This document shows positions 62,205 to 64,000 of a stretch of 64,000 nt of DNA, piece by piece. The stretch's first letter is position 1. The number at the start of each line of letters is the position of its first letter. The DNA is from Candidatus Treponema merdequi (lineage in GTDB: Bacteria; Spirochaetota; Spirochaetia; Treponematales; Treponemataceae): positions 53,990-117,989 of the forward strand of contig JAGHVB010000014.1 in assembly GCA_018064525.1 (NCBI GenBank), written 5' to 3'. The notes beneath the pieces were generated by a model. The model worked only from the letters and a program-made list of their open reading frames with translations. It searched no databases and was not told the DNA's origin. The position numbers and the translations under genes are program-made.

Positions 62205-63754
62205 AATACTTTAGTATAATCCAGAATCATATTGTTTGCAAGTTTAAGACAGCCTGTGAATGAAAGTCTGGTATTTTTCTTTTTTAGGTATGAAATAAGT
62301 GGTAAAAGGGAAATCTGAAGATTTGTAAGATCGCTCAGATTTTTATAGGTTGAATTTTCAGATACGGGTTTTATGTTATTTTTTATGAAATCTATAAAAA
62401 GATTGAAATCAAATGCCTGGTTCTGTAAAAATAAATCTGCGTTTTTTACTGAAATATTTTGACTTGTAAAATTTTTTTGATTGAGTGAATAAATGTATGA
62501 ATCATATTTATACTCAAAGTTGTTTTCCTTAATCCAGTCTATAAAAGTTTTTTTGTATAGATTGAGAATTTCTGTTCTTATGATTCTGCATGTTTCTGAA
62601 TTTTCTGTAATTACCGGTGTCCGATACAGAAGATTTGTAAAACTGTTTTCTGCAGGATTTATTTTTGTTTCATTTTTTCTGTAAAGTTTATCAAGATAAG
62701 TGCCACGGGTATAGGGTTTGTTATTGATATAAGAAAAATCTGCACCAAAGACTTCGATTTTTGAAAAACCGCAAAGCTTTGCAAAATCGACAGCTGCGAT
62801 TGTTACAGTTCCACCTCCAGAATTTAATTTTGAAAAAATATTTCTGTTTTGAGAAAGTTCGGCAAACTCCGCAAATGGATGTCCTGATTTTGTAAAAATT
62901 ATTCTGTCTGAAAATTGTTTTACATAATTTACAGCATTAAAATTTGCCTGAAGGTCAAATATAAAAATAGTTTTATCATCAGTAACTCCAAGAAAATGTG
63001 TTTCGGAAATGTTCTGACCGTCAATAGATAAAACTGCATCACTTGTTATATTGAATTTTGAAAGTGAAGAAAAAGCTGTATCAGTTGCGATTACAAAATA
63101 TTCATTTCGGTTATTTATTATTTTTTGAAGTGTAAAATCAAGAGAAGGGCCTGCGGCAATTACTGCAGCTTTTTTTGAACTGTCAATATAAAGGTTTTGA
63201 AGTTTTAATTTTGAAAGTATCAGAAGATTATTTATAATATTATTCTGCCATATCAGTCCGAAATTTACCTGTACAGAATAATCTCCGGAACATTCCTTGA
63301 TTGTGCTGTTAATTTTATTTATTACAGATTTTGAATTTTCTGTATCATTGTCAAACCACGCTCTGTTTGGAATGATGTTTATTTCATCAAAAAAAACAGG
63401 AAGATAAGTTTTTTTAATACTATTTTCAATTTGATCCTGCGGGATGATAATTATTTTTTTATCATTTAATAATTCCTTTACGCAATTGATTTCAGAAAGA
63501 AATTCAATATCTTTCTGAGACTTTTCAATAACAATTATTGTATGCTCCGGGTTTCTTTCTTTAAAACTTTGAACATGATAACCACCACCAAGTCCAAGAA
63601 TAACTGTATATGATGATGAGTTTTTTACTTCAGAACCAAATGAAAGGGCTTCTCTTAACGGAGCGTATTTTGAATGCATTGCTTTTTTATCATTAAAAAG
63701 AGGAATATCAAAACCATCTTTTGACTTTATGATTTGAGAATAATTAAGATTCAT
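62201..63754 (-). CDS. DUF115 / MptE-like (Maf-type) protein
   Basis: 517 residues. YTVILGLGGGYHVQSFKERN, then the DUF115 core KAAVIAAGPSLDFTLQKI, FVIATDTAFSSL and IEVFGADFSYIN are typical of the MptE-like fold found in motility-associated factors (Maf) that transfer nonulosonic acids to flagellins, and in pterin diphosphokinases. Given FlaA and the nonulosonate-like cassette at the left end of the window, flagellar or surface glycosylation is the better guess. Start ATG is 1 bp inside the previous gene's end (ATGA), so the minus-strand genes form one operon with the partial gene at the edge. Confidence 0.85.
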   Translation of the reverse strand: MNLNYSQIIKSKDGFDIPLFNDKKAMHSKYAPLREALSFGSEVKNSSSYTVILGLGGGYHVQSFKERNPEHTIIVIEKSQKDIEFLSEINCVKELLNDKKIIIIPQDQIENSIKKTYLPVFFDEINIIPNRAWFDNDTENSKSVINKINSTIKECSGDYSVQVNFGLIWQNNIINNLLILSKLKLQNLYIDSSKKAAVIAAGPSLDFTLQKIINNRNEYFVIATDTAFSSLSKFNITSDAVLSIDGQNISETHFLGVTDDKTIFIFDLQANFNAVNYVKQFSDRIIFTKSGHPFAEFAELSQNRNIFSKLNSGGGTVTIAAVDFAKLCGFSKIEVFGADFSYINNKPYTRGTYLDKLYRKNETKINPAENSFTNLLYRTPVITENSETCRIIRTEILNLYKKTFIDWIKENNFEYKYDSYIYSLNQKNFTSQNISVKNADLFLQNQAFDFNLFIDFIKNNIKPVSENSTYKNLSDLTNLQISLLPLISYLKKKNTRLSFTGCLKLANNMILDYTKVL

Positions 63755-64000
63755 TTGATGCCCTTTTTTACGATAAATTTTTTTAAGGATTCTATTTTAC
63801 TGTGCAAAGATTTCTGCAATTCAATTTTTTTTGTGCTGTCATTGGATCTCTTTATGGCAATAAGATCTGCAGGAAAATAATTTTCTATAAAGTATTCATC
63901 TTCAAAAAGTTTTTCAAAAAGTTTTTGAATTTCGTTTTTAGAAATGGAAATTTCTTTTTCATTTTCAAAGTAATTTTTTTTGATGTTTTTACTTATTTTA
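63751..64000 (-). CDS. C-terminal end of a gene truncated by the window edge
   Basis: Not in the ORF track. On the minus strand the frame is open from the window edge to the TGA at 63751-63753, which overlaps the ATG of the DUF115 gene (ATGA). The visible ~82 residues (including KISKNEIQKLFEKLFEDEYF and ending KKFIVKKGIK) are mostly basic and helical. No family is recognised. As it is upstream in the same operon as the DUF115/Maf-like gene, it may be another surface- or flagellin-modifying protein (inference). Confidence 0.65.
   Translation of the reverse strand, partial: KISKNIKKNYFENEKEISISKNEIQKLFEKLFEDEYFIENYFPADLIAIKRSNDSTKKIELQKSLHSKIESLKKFIVKKGIK

Overview
The window looks like a low-GC Treponema chromosome, probably a gut or rumen lineage. 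The evidence is a periplasmic flagellar sheath protein (FlaA), a FadL-like UPF0164 outer-membrane protein, a spiro-SPASM protein, a SpoIIE-type sensor phosphatase, and the order FlaA ... S20-HU-bactofilin-Rho-L31, which from memory resembles the T. pallidum TP0249-TP0255 neighbourhood. Species cannot be fixed from the sequence alone. Most of the window is ordinary, densely packed chromosome. I see no prophage, transposase, CRISPR array or known defence island.

Layout. 1-7.1 kb (+): a tightly overlapping cassette of a spiro-SPASM C-terminus, a glycosyltransferase-like protein, a SpsF/PseG-like/methyltransferase three-domain fusion, an ATP-grasp ligase, a cell-wall amidase and a GerMN-domain protein; this is probably surface or flagellar glycan and envelope work. 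7.1-12.8 kb (+): flaA with its own promoter and terminator, a small-alarmone-synthetase/TPR protein, tRNA-Glu(UUC), a DinG-family helicase and plsC. 12.8-13.2 kb: a 3.5-unit tandem array of ~98-bp palindromic repeats that begins inside the plsC stop region. 13.2-19.9 kb: genetic housekeeping (zinc ribbon, rpsT with a TTG start, HU, bactofilin, rho with a Q/N-rich extension, rpmE, rpsO, pnp with a very long leader hairpin). 20-26.7 kb (+): an exported protein of unknown function, dut, two LptF/LptG-type permeases, tgt, a periplasmic HEAT-repeat protein and an ASCH-domain protein. 26.7-30.5 kb (-): an HrpA-like helicase and a CapA-like lipoprotein.

30.6-38.2 kb: a methyl-accepting chemotaxis protein (+); a convergent pair made of a GGGtGRT protein and a NifU/IscU-like scaffold (-), with codon use like that of highly expressed genes; a PHP phosphatase (+); and a DUF4912-GH57 pair (+). 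38.2-47.4 kb: an envelope/signalling group of a UPF0164 barrel with a C-terminal TPR (-), a ~1,000-residue exported TPR protein apparently starting at a non-ATG codon (+), and a ~1,560-residue four-TM sensor with an N-terminal propeller-like region and a C-terminal PP2C/SpoIIE phosphatase (+). 47.4-47.8 kb is a GC-richer palindromic intergenic element. 47.8-58.7 kb: DEAD-box helicase, an unusually asymmetric ABC-F ATPase, a long ~213-bp dyad, PcrA/Rep helicase, two rRNA methyltransferase-like genes, HAD phosphatase, miaA, a 72-residue protein and TatD. 58.6-64 kb: orphan Hpt protein, signal peptidase I with a ~200-residue insertion, a membrane protein with a degenerate GGDEF-like domain, a DUF115/Maf-like protein and a truncated gene at the right edge.

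Best candidates for undescribed biology: the three-domain sugar enzyme cassette; the GGGtGRT/NifU-like pair; the sensor-phosphatase/TPR/barrel envelope group; the inserted signal peptidase; the ABC-F with one degenerate ATP site; and the three intergenic palindrome elements. No single clear new system is proven here.
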